From assembly GCA_907165275.2 (NCBI GenBank), contig OU015650.1, positions 6,788,001 to 6,852,000 on the forward strand: a DNA stretch of 64,000 bases, read 5' to 3'. How positions within the stretch are numbered: the first letter of the stretch is position 1; each line of letters opens with the position of its first letter. Made by a program: the position numbers and the translations under genes. The notes under the pieces are model-generated. The model searched no databases and had not been told where the DNA came from. It was given only the letters and a program-made list of their open reading frames with translations. This DNA comes from Zygaena filipendulae. Its lineage: Eukaryota > Arthropoda > Insecta > Lepidoptera > Zygaenidae. Shown here in pieces: positions 1 to 12,164 of the stretch.

Positions 1-1898
1 ATGGAGCAGTATAGGTAAGGGTTGCATCTTAACGGTTGTTACAACATTGCAAATGGTCTGAAGATACCATTGCTAACTTTTTAACATTTCACAAACTTAT
101 CATTATCAGATAATTTATTTAATTAAAATTAATTTAAAATTCTAAAAATAAAATTGTAGAGTCGAGGAAAAAGTGCATTTTCACATTATTTGCGCCTTCG
201 TGTACCTACTATTTTTACCAGGGTTATAAAAACATCAGAAAGCGCGAAAAGGTTTTTCCATACATTTACTAAGTAGGTAGGTATACCTGTACCAGGTACC
301 TATAATTTTTTTGAATCTTTGAGGAACTATTTGTGGAAATCCTACCGATTTTTGGGAAAAAAACTCAAGCAAATCTATAGACACAGCACGGATTACCTGT
401 ATGTCCTTGTATAGGTATATCTAAGCCTATAGGTATTTTATAAACGTTTGTCAGTGTAGCCGAGAAACCCTTTTTAAATGATGCACAACACACACGGTTA
501 TGTTATCGTTTGCACCCGAACATGGGGCGTCGCGTCGTTTGTGCAGATACGATCTAATGGGCAAGAACAAACGGAACATTCGACTTCGTATCTCTAGCTG
601 TTGCTTCGGAAAAAGATGACGATTTTGTAAACGAAGCGGAAACGAGATTGCACAGCTTCCGCGGTCATATAAAATGTATGCAAATAGATATAGCGGCGAC
701 GTCAGGGTGATCAATAAAAAAATTCGTACTTCAACTTTCTTGAGGACTCATCGATGATTGTGTATTATGGGTATTTAGCATAGGTACCTACCTACACATT
801 CAACATACCACACATTCTGAAGTTATTTCGATGGAACATAAATTTTAATAATATGCATCTCGTGTTGGTGAAATTAATAACACAATGACTCTTATGAACT
901 GAGTCCCCGCTTTCTCCTATTGCTCAAAGGCATATTATAAATTCATCATAACACTATTGAGTGTGAGGTATTATTTCAAACTAATGAAACTAATATTTCA
1001 AAAAAACAATATTATTTCTTTTAATTAAACTGTCAAGGTAACAAATTAGGATGATATATTTATTGAGTACAACTACATCATGAAAGTTTTTAATGCAGAC
1101 TGTTTATTGCGGTTTCACCCAAAAAAAATCTGAACGAAAGTACCCTATGTTCCATTTACTGAAAATTCATTCGGCTGTTCCGAAAGTTAGCCCGGACAAA
1201 CAGATATAGCGACATAAACGTTGTATGAGCATTGCGGTCTGCATGCAAAGGGCAGTTGTTATTACAGATCATAATCATATCATTTACATGTATTAGGTTA
1301 AAAGTAAATTGCTTTTTCATTTTAATTTTTTAATTTTCTCACCCCTAATCATATTTTAGGTAGGTACCTACTCACTACACCTACCAACTTGAGAATACGT
1401 TTGGAATAAATTAATATCGCATGAATAAAATATGATAAATGCCAGTGGATTTGAATTGATATGAGAGCTATAAATAACGGCATTGACGGCATATTTTTCT
1501 GAAGATAAAATAGTAAGTCTTCCCCCGGAGCGGGCCGTATTTTAGAAATGCTCATCAATTTCCATTCTTTGTTATTTGATTATTCACTCTGCCAACCACC
1601 TTTTTATTTTTCCACTTCCGTAGAAACAATCAGATATTATACTTAGGTATCATCATAAGTACCTAGTGTATTAACGAATTGCATTGTTATTATTGAATAA
1701 TATTAATATGCTATAGTAAACAAATCTTCAAAAAAACTAACATCAACTCTAAATATCCTAATTTAACGGCATTTCATTATAGGTAATTCTTAACGAACAA
1801 AATTCAAAGTCAATGCGTCGTTGATTGCCATTGATTCTTTACTAATTCACGTGATTAATTGTTAATACATAAGTACGTAATTTAAACTAATTATATTA
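1..1898. other. AT-rich DNA without a recognisable gene
   Basis: No credible coding frame is seen. The short open frames on both strands have no splice context or recognisable protein motif. A locally GC-richer patch at about 480-700 ends in a TATAAA-like stretch, but nothing more supports a promoter there. TAGGTAGGTACC microrepeats occur near 275-300 and 1360-1375. Confidence 0.6.
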
Positions 1899-2260
1899 TT
1901 TTTTTTTTTTTTATGTCATAGGGGATAAACGAGCAAGTGGTACACCAGATGGTATGTGATTACCGCCGCCCATAGACATCTACAACACCAGAAGGCGTGC
2001 AGGTGCGTTGCCGACCCTGGAATGGGGATGGGAACTAACTTTCAAGTGGGGCTGCCGGAACACACCGTTAGGTGCTTGGCGACAGATTTGCAACTTGAAG
2101 GTGGTAGCTAGCCAGCCGGGAACTAGAGAGCGCCCTACCACCATGCTATGGTTTCTTCACGATGTTTTCCTTCACCGACATCTCAAGCTCATTGTTAGGA
2201 TTTGAACCTACACCTTGCGGCGTTTAATCCGAACGCACTAACCACTGAGCTATCATCGCT
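1899..2260 (-). mobile_element. tRNA-derived SINE, full length
   Basis: Read on the minus strand, this begins with a tRNA-like head. An A-box-like TAGCTCAGTGG lies at 2242-2252 and a B-box GGTTCAAATCC at 2198-2208. A body containing GTCGGTGAAGGAAAACATCG follows, and the 3' end is an A-tract (T-run at 1900-1912 on the plus strand). This matches the widespread lepidopteran tRNA-SINE pattern transcribed by RNA polymerase III. A tail-only relative lies near 60650. Confidence 0.85.
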
Positions 2261-3311
2261 GTCATATCGCTATCGCTATGTTATTATACGTGATATATAA
2301 TAACTATGTGGGAAGTCCGCCACATCGTTTCAGTTCGGCAAACACCGTAAATTAATCATTACGTACCTACCCATATTTATTTGTTCGTACTGACTTAAAA
2401 TAATAATAATAATTAATCAAACATTTTTGTCGGTTATTTGTCTCAATGTATTATCCTTCCTAATTTAAACGACATATCACACAACAAAGACGTGTAATGC
2501 ATTCTGTAGTGCCATTTAAAGAATAATTGCGCACTTCCTGCTGCAAGGACCAAAATACAATTGTAAGGACAAAGGTATGGGTCCTGCAATCATTAGGTAT
2601 AGGTACTTACTTATACATACGTGAAAATTGCAAAGGTAGGTACTTGTGGGGACTTGAAATTATGACAGACTAGCGGCTGTGAATAAGAAATAGCACAATA
2701 CTAGCAGAGACTATACATAAAAAATAATAATAAATGTATCAATCAACATTGTTTACATATTCAGACGACATGAATTGAACATTCATGTTATGCTTACAAT
2801 CTTGATTGTGGTCAAACTATCTATAGCTTACCTAAATGTTCACCATAAATAACAATTGTATAGGTAAATTAAATTTTAAGAAACCCTCGACAGTTCAAGG
2901 TTGCTATGGACTTCTAGGTAATGTCTTAAAAGTATCAGAACACTAAATTTCGACTCGATCGCCTATGAAAGATACTCACTGCATCCATTAACATTCATCA
3001 ACTTAAAAAGAAATGATAATCTTCTAATGGAAGAACAAATTTTCTTAAATCTATTTACGAACAAGTTATATTTCAGACAAAAAACGAAATCAAAAAGGTT
3101 TAGCCTTTTGCAACCACAGAATAAGTAGGTACCTACGCAAATTTAAAAGTTAAACTTACAACAAATAGAGGGGTCTGTTTGCGTTTGGGGTTAGAAAAAG
3201 GTGACGAAATTAGAATACTATTCCATGAGAACTCTGAATATGCATTGACGGTTTCCATTGGAAATTTTAACACGTTGATGCATGGTAGGTACGTATTAAT
3301 TATTAATTTGT
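2261..3311. other. AT-rich intergenic or intronic DNA
   Basis: Nothing gene-like is seen. There are ATA/TAA-rich runs near 2398-2415 and 2710-2740 and TAGGTACC microrepeats. It may contain decayed repeats that I cannot classify. Confidence 0.5.
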
Positions 3312-3447
3312 ATTCATAGAGGCCGTGCTAACAGCATACGTTCGATGAAATCGATGCATACTATGAATTTTCTACAACGTAATATCACATGCCGCTAGCA
3401 CTTTTGCCATGATTAATACCCATTGTTAATATGGCCCTTCTATGAAT
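3312..3447. mobile_element. Short inverted-repeat element (MITE-like)
   Basis: The ends are complementary: ATTCATAGAGGCC at the left and GGCCCTTCTATGAAT at the right, with one or two extra bases. A subterminal pair (GCCGTGCTAACAG and CCGCTAGCAC) is also partly complementary. No clear target-site duplication was seen, so the superfamily is unassigned. Confidence 0.4.
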
Positions 3448-3540
3448 GAATCTGTCATTTATTTTTTACAAATCATTATTTCTTATTGCGTTGGTATATA
3501 TTTAATGAAATATTTAACTAAAATGTTTTCAATAAATCCC

Positions 3541-3722
3541 TCCTTACTAATATTATAAATGCGAAAATAACTCCTGTCTATCTGTCTGTTACGCTTTCAC
3601 GCCTTAACGGCTTAGCCGATCATCATGAAATTTTGTACATACGTTGTTAGGGGTACCTATACAAAATAGACATAGGGTAGTTTGTATCGCGGAATTCCCG
3701 CGGGAGGTTCGAAAACAGCTAG
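3541..3722 (+). mobile_element. Helitron-like element, intact ends
   Basis: Begins TCCTTACTAATATTATAAAT and ends with a CCCGCGGG hairpin followed by ACAGCTAG and a T. The 5' TC and 3' hairpin plus CTAG fit Helitron termini. At 182 bp it is non-autonomous. Confidence 0.75.
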
Positions 3723-3847
3723 TCATTCATCAGTTTTGAATACAGTGTGTAAGATAACACGAGGGATAATTTATTAGTATAATTATTATATTATAAAAAC
3801 ACATCGTATTAATAATTTACTTTATTATTCAATTATTCACGTTTGAC

Positions 3848-4112
3848 GACCCGATTGGCGCAATGGTCACCATGCCTGCCCGCTAATCAAGGGGTTCCGG
3901 GTTCGATTCCCGGTGGGGGTGGACTTTGTGTGATGAACACAGGGTTCCATTTTCCAGTCTGGGTGTGTTTATATATCTATATATAATATATAAGTAATTC
4001 TATGTAGTATATACCACGTTTGCTTGGTTTCCACGACACAAGCTAATAATAGCTTACTGTGGGATCAAGTAGATCTGTGTGTTGTGATGTGGATTATTAT
4101 TATTATTATTAT
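3848..4112 (+). mobile_element. tRNA-derived SINE with (ATT)n tail
   Basis: The head has an A-box-like TTGGCGCAATGG and a T-arm-like CCGGGTTCGATTCCCGG holding a B box. A shared body containing ACCACGTTTGCTTGGTTTCC follows, and the element ends in an (ATT)n tail at 4093-4112. The acceptor stem does not pair well, so this is a SINE and not a tRNA gene. An inverted second copy lies at 61966-62216. Confidence 0.85.
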
Positions 4113-4230
4113 AAACGGGTAAGAAACAACCGCACTAATGGATCTCACCTCACCTAATGGTAGGTATTTCAATAAATCTCTTAAAGGTCATTAACCTGCG
4201 TATACCTTTGTTTTCTGTTCATGTTTTCTT

Positions 4231-4336
4231 ATTTTATTTATTTATTTATTTAACAATTAATGCACATTAGGACAACATAAAAAAAGAAAGTATATAAAAG
4301 TAAACATGTAGGTACAAGGGTCATGCTTATTCTCTG
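4231..4336 (-). repeat. Retroelement 3' end with ATAAAT tail
   Basis: Read on the minus strand, a GTGCATTAATTGTTAA motif precedes an (AAAT)n tail. The same segment recurs on the plus strand at 6118-6226, so this is a dispersed retroelement 3' end. The parent LINE or SINE is not identified. Confidence 0.6.
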
Positions 4337-6117
4337 TGATGTATCACTGTTTTTTAAGTAGGTACCTATATTTTTACTAGTTATATTAAGTAAGCATCCA
4401 TTATCGAGAGCTAGAATATGTTTCGTTTAAAATTACATTGTATATTTATTATTTAGTAGTAGTAGTGTGAACTATATACGGTTTGATACAACTACATGAG
4501 GGAGAAATTCTGTAACATCCCAACATCTTTATGAGAAAGCGTGGGTACATAACGTTACGAATTGTCAACTAAGCCGAAAATATTTATATGAACCTTTTTT
4601 ATGACATAATAATATTTTTTCAGAGTGTCCGTAACGTGCCTTCAGCTGCTTACGTACCGTTTTAACCTTGTTGACGACGGTAAAGGTGGGTAATAGCTAC
4701 ATGCGGCTAACGGGCTATAAAAAGTTAAACGACTGACGAGCGCACTAGACGCGGTCATTTTAATGTGGCCTACTTGCGTTGATTTGCTCAAATTGGCCAC
4801 ACTTTAAATTTATGTAGGTGTAGATATTTGTTTGACCCGAATAGATGATCTTCAATATTTATCTTACAGTGCTCCAAAACTTCATCGGAGATTACTGTTT
4901 TGGTAGTGACATTCACTTGCTCAACCATTCTTAATTACCAGTGAGTATGGTAGGTATATACCCATCTTAAATCTTTAGTTTTTCATAAAAAGTATCAAGT
5001 TCAAAAAAAAAACATCAGCTACTCAGGTCAGAGGGCCAATTGTACTCGCGAAAAACTCAAATGGCACTACTCTCGGCTCCATAAGGGTCTTCCCACATTA
5101 TCGATACCAAGAATATTCGCAATAAGCCGATTGGCTGGCGCAAAGGGGAGGGCATTAGTGGAAGCCCTTATTATAGATACAGGAGCGGTGGACACCACAC
5201 CAAGCGACCGCTACTCCTCCTCCTCCTCCCCTTCTAAATATGTGTCCATGCTCTACAAAATTAGAAGTGGAATCAAGACCCTCTCGCTTGGTTTTCGACT
5301 TGCCCAACTTCACCATTAGCGACTTAATAAAAGTGGATACAGTTATCTAAGTGCCAAACCGTGAAACTATTTAGTCTGTTTTGCTATTCCATTAACCTAT
5401 GTAGGTATTTCGCTTCCTAATGTAGACATTCCGTCTAAAATACGACTAATAAAGTATCATCTGAAGTATTTATTTTGTTTCTTTTTCCAGCTACTTAGTA
5501 GGTAGGTACTTAGGTACCTACTTGATTGCATGTTGCCATTTTTGTTTCTATACTACCTAGATTCACACTGTTTTGTGCTTCTAACTTTCAGAACATTATA
5601 TAAGCTATCGCTAAAGCTATAGCATAAATCTACCTATATTTTTGTGTTTATTAGTCTCGTCACTTGTAGTAAACTAAACTATATTTTTAGTTCGTATCTA
5701 AGTTTTAAAGGGAACACAATGGAAAATACATAGTCAGCACTAGAGGAGGGGCACAGTTCTATTTAAGTCGCAGCGAGTTTCACTATACTATTCAATAAAT
5801 AATCAGGACCTATTAATCATATTATTATTGGCGCGTCGAGCTGCGATGTAATGAAAGCTGATACAGATATTGACACCTTTATATACATTCATGACGATAT
5901 TACCTATACACGCCATCAATTAAACCCATCAATTTACCACTAGGGTCATGAGTGAACTAGAAAATTAAGTTTCTCGCGTAGAGAAAAAATACATAAAATT
6001 ATGTATGAAAAACGAGGTTGTCTTAAACGTGCCATATAGCTTGGATTAGCTGACATTAAAGCTATCAATAAATTATTATTATTATTAGTATGATAAAATT
6101 AAAAAATATAATACATG
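4337..6117. other. AT-rich DNA with one GC-richer patch
   Basis: No gene is supported. A TATA-like TATAAAAA sits at 4716-4723 ahead of GC-richer sequence, which is weak promoter evidence. Around 5020-5325 there is a GC-richer block with a (TCC)n run at 5217-5230 and a 62-codon open frame without recognisable motifs. It could be a decayed repeat or an exon relic. A SINE/LINE-like (ATT)n end occurs at 6068-6090. Confidence 0.45.
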
Positions 6118-6226
6118 GAATAAGCATGACCCTTGTACATGATTACTTTTATACTTTCTTTCCTTTTTTGTTGTCTTTGTGTGCATTAATTGTTAAATAA
6201 GATAAATAAATAAATAAATAATAATA
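6118..6226 (+). repeat. Retroelement 3' end with ATAAATA tail
   Basis: This is the inverted relative of 4231-4336. It shares GCATGACCCTTGTAC and GTGCATTAATTGTTAA and ends in an (AATA)n tail. The pair could form a long intramolecular duplex across about 2 kb. Confidence 0.6.
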
Positions 6227-7329
6227 ATAATGTTTGGATACTAACACACCTGCTGCCTTACTCTTGAAAATGATTTAAGACTGATTTCGATTTTGATTTG
6301 AGTCAAATTGAGATAGTAGATATTTAGAATCGCGTTAATGTCAGAAAATGACGTTTGACAAGTCAATAAAGATGAATTGTTTTCGTTGACTATTTAATGA
6401 AATTGAGAAATTTGACAGATAAATACGATAGAGACGTGATCTCAAAGCTTAAAAAGTAGCAAAATTTGATTCCTTTTCGATCTCATTTCGATTCGAGTTC
6501 GACTTGATCCTAACGCGATTTCGTCAAGAGTATGACCCTTACTCGATAGCGTCAAGATTATGGCACCACTAATCCCATAGTTTAACAATGAATATCACGA
6601 AATGTTAAAATGTTTTGCTGGTTGGCGAAAGCATAGTGGTTACTATAATTATCTATAGTATATACCTATTAACGGTGCTGTAAACAACTCATTATACCTC
6701 ACACTTTAAAACTCTATCAAGAGACATTCTTATAAAATTATTCAAGCTTTTAGAAAATTGCGTCTTTCATTTCATAGCAGACAGTTTACAAAAACAAGTT
6801 CCTATGGCTTGCGTAAATGCGACATCGCCACAACATACTTTCAAACAAAACGCAAGGGGGGTCGCGGGTTACAGCTAACTATTTAGGTACGTGGTTCATG
6901 TCGTGAACAGTAAAAACAGAATATTAAGGTTCATACATCTAGCGCCATTATAGCTATAAAAAAACCTCTATCAAAACGGCCACTTTCAGCTGTTTTAAAA
7001 TAAAGTTCTTTTTATATCAATATGCAGAAATATCATCGTATCGATATTTTTGAAATGAAAAATACGTTATGTGTGACTGACGCTCCTGTAAGGGTCTAAA
7101 AATGTAGTGTCCGGCCGAAACAGATCTTTAAGCCGGAACTGAAACCGAACATTCGGTCATGGTCTTTATTTCGGCTGAATCCAAAAGCAAAACAGAAACT
7201 TACTTAAACATATTAAAATTTTCTTTTGTATATTGAAATCTTGTTTATTATCCACCCATTTTTTTCACATACATAAAGATACATACATACAGTGATAATT
7301 AAAGTGTGTTACAAATATGTCACAATATA
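6227..7329. other. AT-rich DNA, nothing gene-like
   Basis: No coding signal is seen. TTTCGG/CCGAAA-rich sequence begins near 7105 and leads into the foldback element that follows. Confidence 0.5.
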
Positions 7330-7820
7330 GGTACTACTTATATTTATTCATATGATAAACATGTTAAAGTAAAAACTTACTCTCGGAAATAATATTTTCA
7401 AAAAACAACATTCAGACTAACAAGTTTCGGTGCGGCCGTAAGTTTCGGCCATGGACCAATTAAATTTAATTAAATTCTATTGGTTCATGGTTTCGGCGAA
7501 TTTTGGCTGTAACCTAAACTTCGGTTTCGGTTTCGCCTAGTTTCAGCCAACAAACTACTACTACTTTCTCCTTAATTTCGTCCTTAATCTCTACTTTTGT
7601 CCTTAATTTCGGTTTCAGCCAAAATTAGCCGAAACTTACGGCTGCACCGAAACTCAGTGTTCACAATAATTAATTTATAAATAATTTAACACAAGAATTA
7701 AAAAATTCAATTGACCGTTTATGTATAACTTATAAGTCTGAATGTTGTTTTTTAAAATGTTATTTCCAAGAGTAAGTTTTTACGTACTTAAAAGATCATT
7801 TCAGTAAATACTTATACTCG
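7330..7820. mobile_element. Large foldback element with TTTCGG-rich core
   Basis: Two arm segments are inverted copies of each other. The segment at 7370-7418 matches the complement of 7735-7782, and 7424-7448 matches the complement of 7629-7653. The right arm holds about 80 extra bases. The core is a cryptic repeat of TTTCGG/CCGAAA. Outer boundaries and target duplications are not clear. Best read as a foldback-type DNA element. Confidence 0.6.
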
Positions 7821-8124
7821 TAATAGCTCTTCACATTTCAAAATCTTGTAACAGTCACCTTGTCTGGTAGACACGTTTCTAATTATTTTATTTTTGTATA
7901 ATATAACTTGATTAATCCTTGTAAGTTGTAACTTACTTCGAATAATAAGGAGAAAGTTCAAAGTTCAAAACTTATCTTGAGCGACTGCATTGACTTTGAA
8001 AAGGTGAACCAAAGCCACACAACATTTAATTATAATCTCAGGTTTCAGTCGACGAACTCTTTCAGCGAAAATTGACCTCTTTCGGTTCACAGTTATAATA
8101 TAATATTGTACTGTTATATAGGTA

Positions 8125-8357
8125 CTAGCTGTTCCCCGCGGAACAAATTAACGCGGGTGAAATTAATTTTAGAGTTAATTTTAGAGTTCCCTCGGGAATT
8201 CCAGGATAAAAAGTACTATATGTCCTTCTCTGTAGTATCCCTGACGACGTGTATGCAAAATTTCATGATGATCCGTTGAGCCGTTGAGGCGTGAAAGCGT
8301 AACAAACAAACAAATAAACAAACAAACTCACTTTCGCATTTATAATGTTAGTAAAGA
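8125..8357 (-). mobile_element. Helitron-like element
   Basis: On the plus strand it starts with CTAGCTGTTCCCCGCGG (the 3' end of a minus-strand element) and ends with ATTTATAATGTTAGTAAAGA, the degenerate 5' end. It has internal motifs shared with the family (ATTTCATGATGATCCG, CTTTCGCATTTATAA). Confidence 0.75.
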
Positions 8358-8986
8358 TTTTGTGTTTTAAAGTTTTAAATAAAAAAAACTTGCTATTTGT
8401 CTATATGTTTGTACGCTTGTAGAACCCCACGTTCTTGATTAGGGTTTTCCTCTGTGATTTTTTAGTGTTTTTTTATCATGGATGATGGAACTCTGACCAA
8501 ATATTTATAAAAACGGTTTTGGTGTCACTTTACAAATGTACGTGTTTACACTTTACTACCTTTTTATTAAAAATTAAATTGGTAATGTTCTTTGATAATA
8601 ATAGGTATTTTGTGTAGGATCACAAGGTAAGTATATAAGTTCTTCTATTAATGCTCTAACATTACCTATTACATACTTTATAGGCATATTTTGATTTTCT
8701 CTAAATACTAAAATATATACGTTTTTTCTTCTTTTCAATACAGTTTGTACGATTGACGAAGGTTGACATTCTTTTCATTGGATCTAATATTTTATTCTCA
8801 GAAGAAATTCAACGTCGCGTCGTTATCTAGCTCAGTAACTAGATACTAAAAAAATATGACGACAACCTTAGCAATCACATTTTGTGTTATATTAGAAAAC
8901 GACTAACGCGAACGGTATCAATATCACAAAAAAGGATTATAAGAAAATATGAATTTAAAAAAACCATACAATTGAGCTTATGACTA
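8358..8986. other. AT-rich DNA, nothing gene-like
   Basis: No coding, RNA or repeat signal that I can support. Confidence 0.5.
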
Positions 8987-9178
8987 ATAGCTGTCTCCCG
9001 CGGTTTCACCCGCAGTAATTTGGGAGTTCCCGTGGAAATTTCGGGATAAATAGTACCCTGTGTCACTCTGCCTGTACCGTAGCCTATAAGTGAAATAATT
9101 TTCAAAATCGGTTCAGTAGATCAAGAGATTACCCCCTACAACGTCACAAACTCACACTTTACCTCTCTACTCACGTAC
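8987..9178 (-). mobile_element. Helitron-like element, second subtype
   Basis: The CTGTCTCCCGCGGTTTCACCC 3' end is shared with the family, but the body carries the motif (minus strand) GGTAATCTCTTGATCTACTG and ends near CTCACACTTTAC. The same subtype dominates the array at 21.9-22.4 kb. Confidence 0.65.
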
Positions 9179-9268
9179 CTATTACCTTTGTATTCAGCAT
9201 CAAAAGTAGCTAAGCGATTCAGCTCCCTTAGACAAGTTGATAAACGCTATAGAAAACTACGGAACGAA

Positions 9269-9340
9269 TCGTCATGTCACGTGGTCACGTAAAATCTTTC
9301 AATCAAAAGTCTACTTTTGTGCGACCACGTGATATGTAAC
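9269..9340. repeat. Imperfect hairpin carrying two CACGTG E-boxes
   Basis: ATGTCACGTGGTC (from 9274) and GACCACGTGATAT (from 9323) are near-perfect inverted copies, each with a CACGTG core at 9278-9283 and 9326-9331. The spacer holds its own small palindrome CAAAAGTCTACTTTTG. CACGTG is the known site of Myc/Max, USF and clock bHLH-PAS proteins. Function here is inferred only. Confidence 0.35.
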
Positions 9341-10564
9341 CTGTTTAAAAATGATATTTTTGCCTAGGTATTAGGTACTATTGTTTTGTAGATGTTATTG
9401 GGTTTTTTTGGGAGGAGAGAATTATTTTAATACATGGGGTGCTATTGACTATACACGTTTTTAATATAATAGTATTTGGAATTGTATCCATTTACTAACA
9501 ATAAATAATAATCATTATTATAAATATAATACAATACCTACGCGTTGTAAAGATATCTAAGTCATTACAGCAAACGATAGAATTATTGTAGACAATCATA
9601 ATTTAGGTATTATCACAATGGACAATGATACAATTTTATTTAGAAATTAAACTTTAAAAGCGATGACATGGTATTAATAGATCTTCCGTTGTCACTGATA
9701 CAATGGCTGTACAAAAATGTCTAGGAATAGTGAGATTTGTGTAAAACTAATGAGTTAAGAAGTAATATGCGTGTATGTTCTATATAGACGGTTATTAGGT
9801 ATACATATAATACTGCACCCAAACAAAATGAATTTAGGGGTGGAATGAATTATGAGACAGGCTTGCTTCTAGTTGTCCAGCGGCGGTGCGTTTATGCAAG
9901 CCATGTAGAGAGAGCCCCTAGTGGTCTTCAAATATTATCAGCTGATACTTAATCATAATTTATGTTATCTCATCAGGACCATTTTCTCTTGTTAGTTGTA
10001 TTAAACACATATTATATTTCTGTGCCTACAATAAATGATGCTTTAAATCGCAACTCCAGGCGATAATATCTTATCATTTACGAAGCAAAATCGAAAAAAA
10101 TATTATCATATTAGGAAAACTATCACCGACTTTCATTTTCACCAGGTGTGTGAAATCGTCATGTAATACATACATAAAATGAAATCTATCTATTTTTAGA
10201 TAATTGGTTTAACCAGATGTATTGTTTATTCAAAAATCATTATTTATTATGTAGGCAATAAATAGCTGTTCTTCCAACGAATTTATCTTTTTACCTATAT
10301 AAGGCGTTAAATTACTGACATTATTAGAAAATACATATTTTTAATTTTTTTTTTAAGATTTTTGTAAACAAAAAATAATAGTCAGTCGGACTTTGTTCCC
10401 ACTGTGTTCTTAAGATGCTGTTGCCTGTTGGGCGATTGATATTTTTTTTCTTAATTCCCTACTTACATGCGAAAATCTGTAATCGGCTTTTTTGTTTGAT
10501 ACTTTAATGTTCATTTTATTGTGGTGGCAGTGATTTTCCGAATAAAGTAAATAAAATAAAATAC
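9341..10564. other. AT-rich DNA, nothing gene-like
   Basis: No coding signal. Local ATA-rich runs occur near 9500-9540. Confidence 0.5.
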
Positions 10565-10710
10565 TGGCTAGTTTTCACCAGCAAACCAAATTTTTAGAAG
10601 GAGAAGATTTTTTGACAACTGTAACAGTCAGTAACAACAGAAACAGTAACTTGTCAAATATAGAAAATAATTTGATTAGCCAAAGATAACTTGAATGAGA
10701 AAACTAGCCA
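10565..10710. mobile_element. Small MITE with 12-bp terminal inverted repeats
   Basis: TGGCTAGTTTTC at 10565-10576 is exactly complementary to GAAAACTAGCCA at 10699-10710. The 146-bp element has no obvious target duplication, so its superfamily is not assigned. Confidence 0.5.
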
Positions 10711-11139
10711 AGTTGTATGCTCCTTGAAATAAAGAGGATCTACTGAACTTGGCAATTTTGTAGGCGAACTTGGCGAACAAGCATATTCCTAATACTGATA
10801 CTGATATCATTGCTTTTTGTAAGTAAATTATTATTATTCATCATTCAAAAACTATATTTATTTATTTATAACACAAAAAAGTTCACAGCATTACAGTAAA
10901 ACTAAGGCACTGTGAAGTTAATAATACAAATACGCTAAGACTACTAATAAACTACAACAAGACAAAACCTAAAACGCTAAATTTTTGATGCATTCATCCG
11001 CTCGCAATACCTCAAACATTCATCGCTCACACACATCCATCAACTGGCAAACAAATCACAGTCAGGAGCCGATGCGAGAAGTGCATATAATTTTCTTCTG
11101 AAAAAATTCCGTTACAACTAAGAATTTTTATTATAATTA

Positions 11140-11615
11140 TTTATTCACCTGCAATAATTTCGGAGTTTCGTGAAAACGTAGGTACCTATAATATGTTAAA
11201 TTTCGTGATGAGCGGTCGAGGGGTTAAGACGTAAAAGCGCAACAAAGAAACAAATAAACTCATATTTAAGGATAGCTGTTTTACCCGTAGTTCCTGCAGG
11301 AATTTTGGGATAAAAGTACCCTATGTCCTTCTCTGTACCCCTGACGTGTACGAAAAATTTCATGCGATTTCATCCGCTTTTATTTCGGAGTTTCCGACGG
11401 AATTCCAAAATAAAAAGTACCCTATCTCCTTCTTCGTGCCCGCGACAACGCGTATGCAGAATTTCATGCGATTTCATCTGCGTTAATCTTAGAGTTTCCA
11501 CGGGAATTCTGAGACACAATATACCATGTGTCCTTTTCTGTACCTCAGACAACGGTAGGTATACGCAAAATTTCATTACATTTCACCAGTGTTAACTCAG
11601 AGTCATCTGAAACTG
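11140..11615 (-). mobile_element. Broken tandem array of Helitron-like 3' ends
   Basis: Successive units of roughly 120-140 bp each repeat a TTTCACCCG-like start, a TTCGGAGTTTC motif, AAAAGTACCCTATGTCC and AATTTCATGCGATTTCATC. At least three partial units follow one another in the same orientation (about 11335, 11455 and 11570 at their ends), preceded by one more diverged unit. Short open frames in this interval are by-products. Confidence 0.65.
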
Positions 11616-12164
11616 AGTTAGTTTTGTTTTATAGGTCATTCAGTGATAAATATGACGATTTTTGGACGTTTTAGGACGTACTAAATAACCGTTTGAGGTG
11701 TTATATGAAATTTGGAACACATATGTATCTCGAAAGTCTCAATATATGAGTCAAATTTGACATGTTTAAGTGAAATAGTTTATGAGTTACGAGGAGGTCA
11801 AAGTGGCTCCGAATGGTTCGTGTAATATTACACACGGTGCTGCTTGCCAGTGCTGTTAGCTTGAACTTGGCTTAACACGCTACCGCGTGTCTAGATATTT
11901 AACAAGTCTCCGCATGATACTTTCTACAGCCATGCGTGACACGTACAATGAGCATTGGACACAATATAAATGAAATTGAATTGCTAGTATTGTATAACAA
12001 AGTGAATTCTCTATCATTGTGTACTCAGTTATACTAGACACAGTAGAATTCTAGAAGAGTGGATATTGAACATCATGTTTTGTTTTGAATTATACGGTTA
12101 AAACATGGAATTAAAAGACATATAAATAAACACATTCTTTGCGCGCAGAGTCATGTAGTCTTAC
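11616..12164. other. Unclassified AT-rich DNA
   Basis: No gene-like signal. A short GC-richer stretch at about 11790-11900 has no supporting features. Confidence 0.45.

Noticed and set aside
3848..3925. tRNA gene
   Set aside because: The A and B boxes and T-arm are good, but the acceptor stem does not pair and the sequence continues into a SINE body shared with 61966-62216.
11323..11595. Overlapping open frames on both strands
   Set aside because: By-products of the tandem Helitron 3'-end array.
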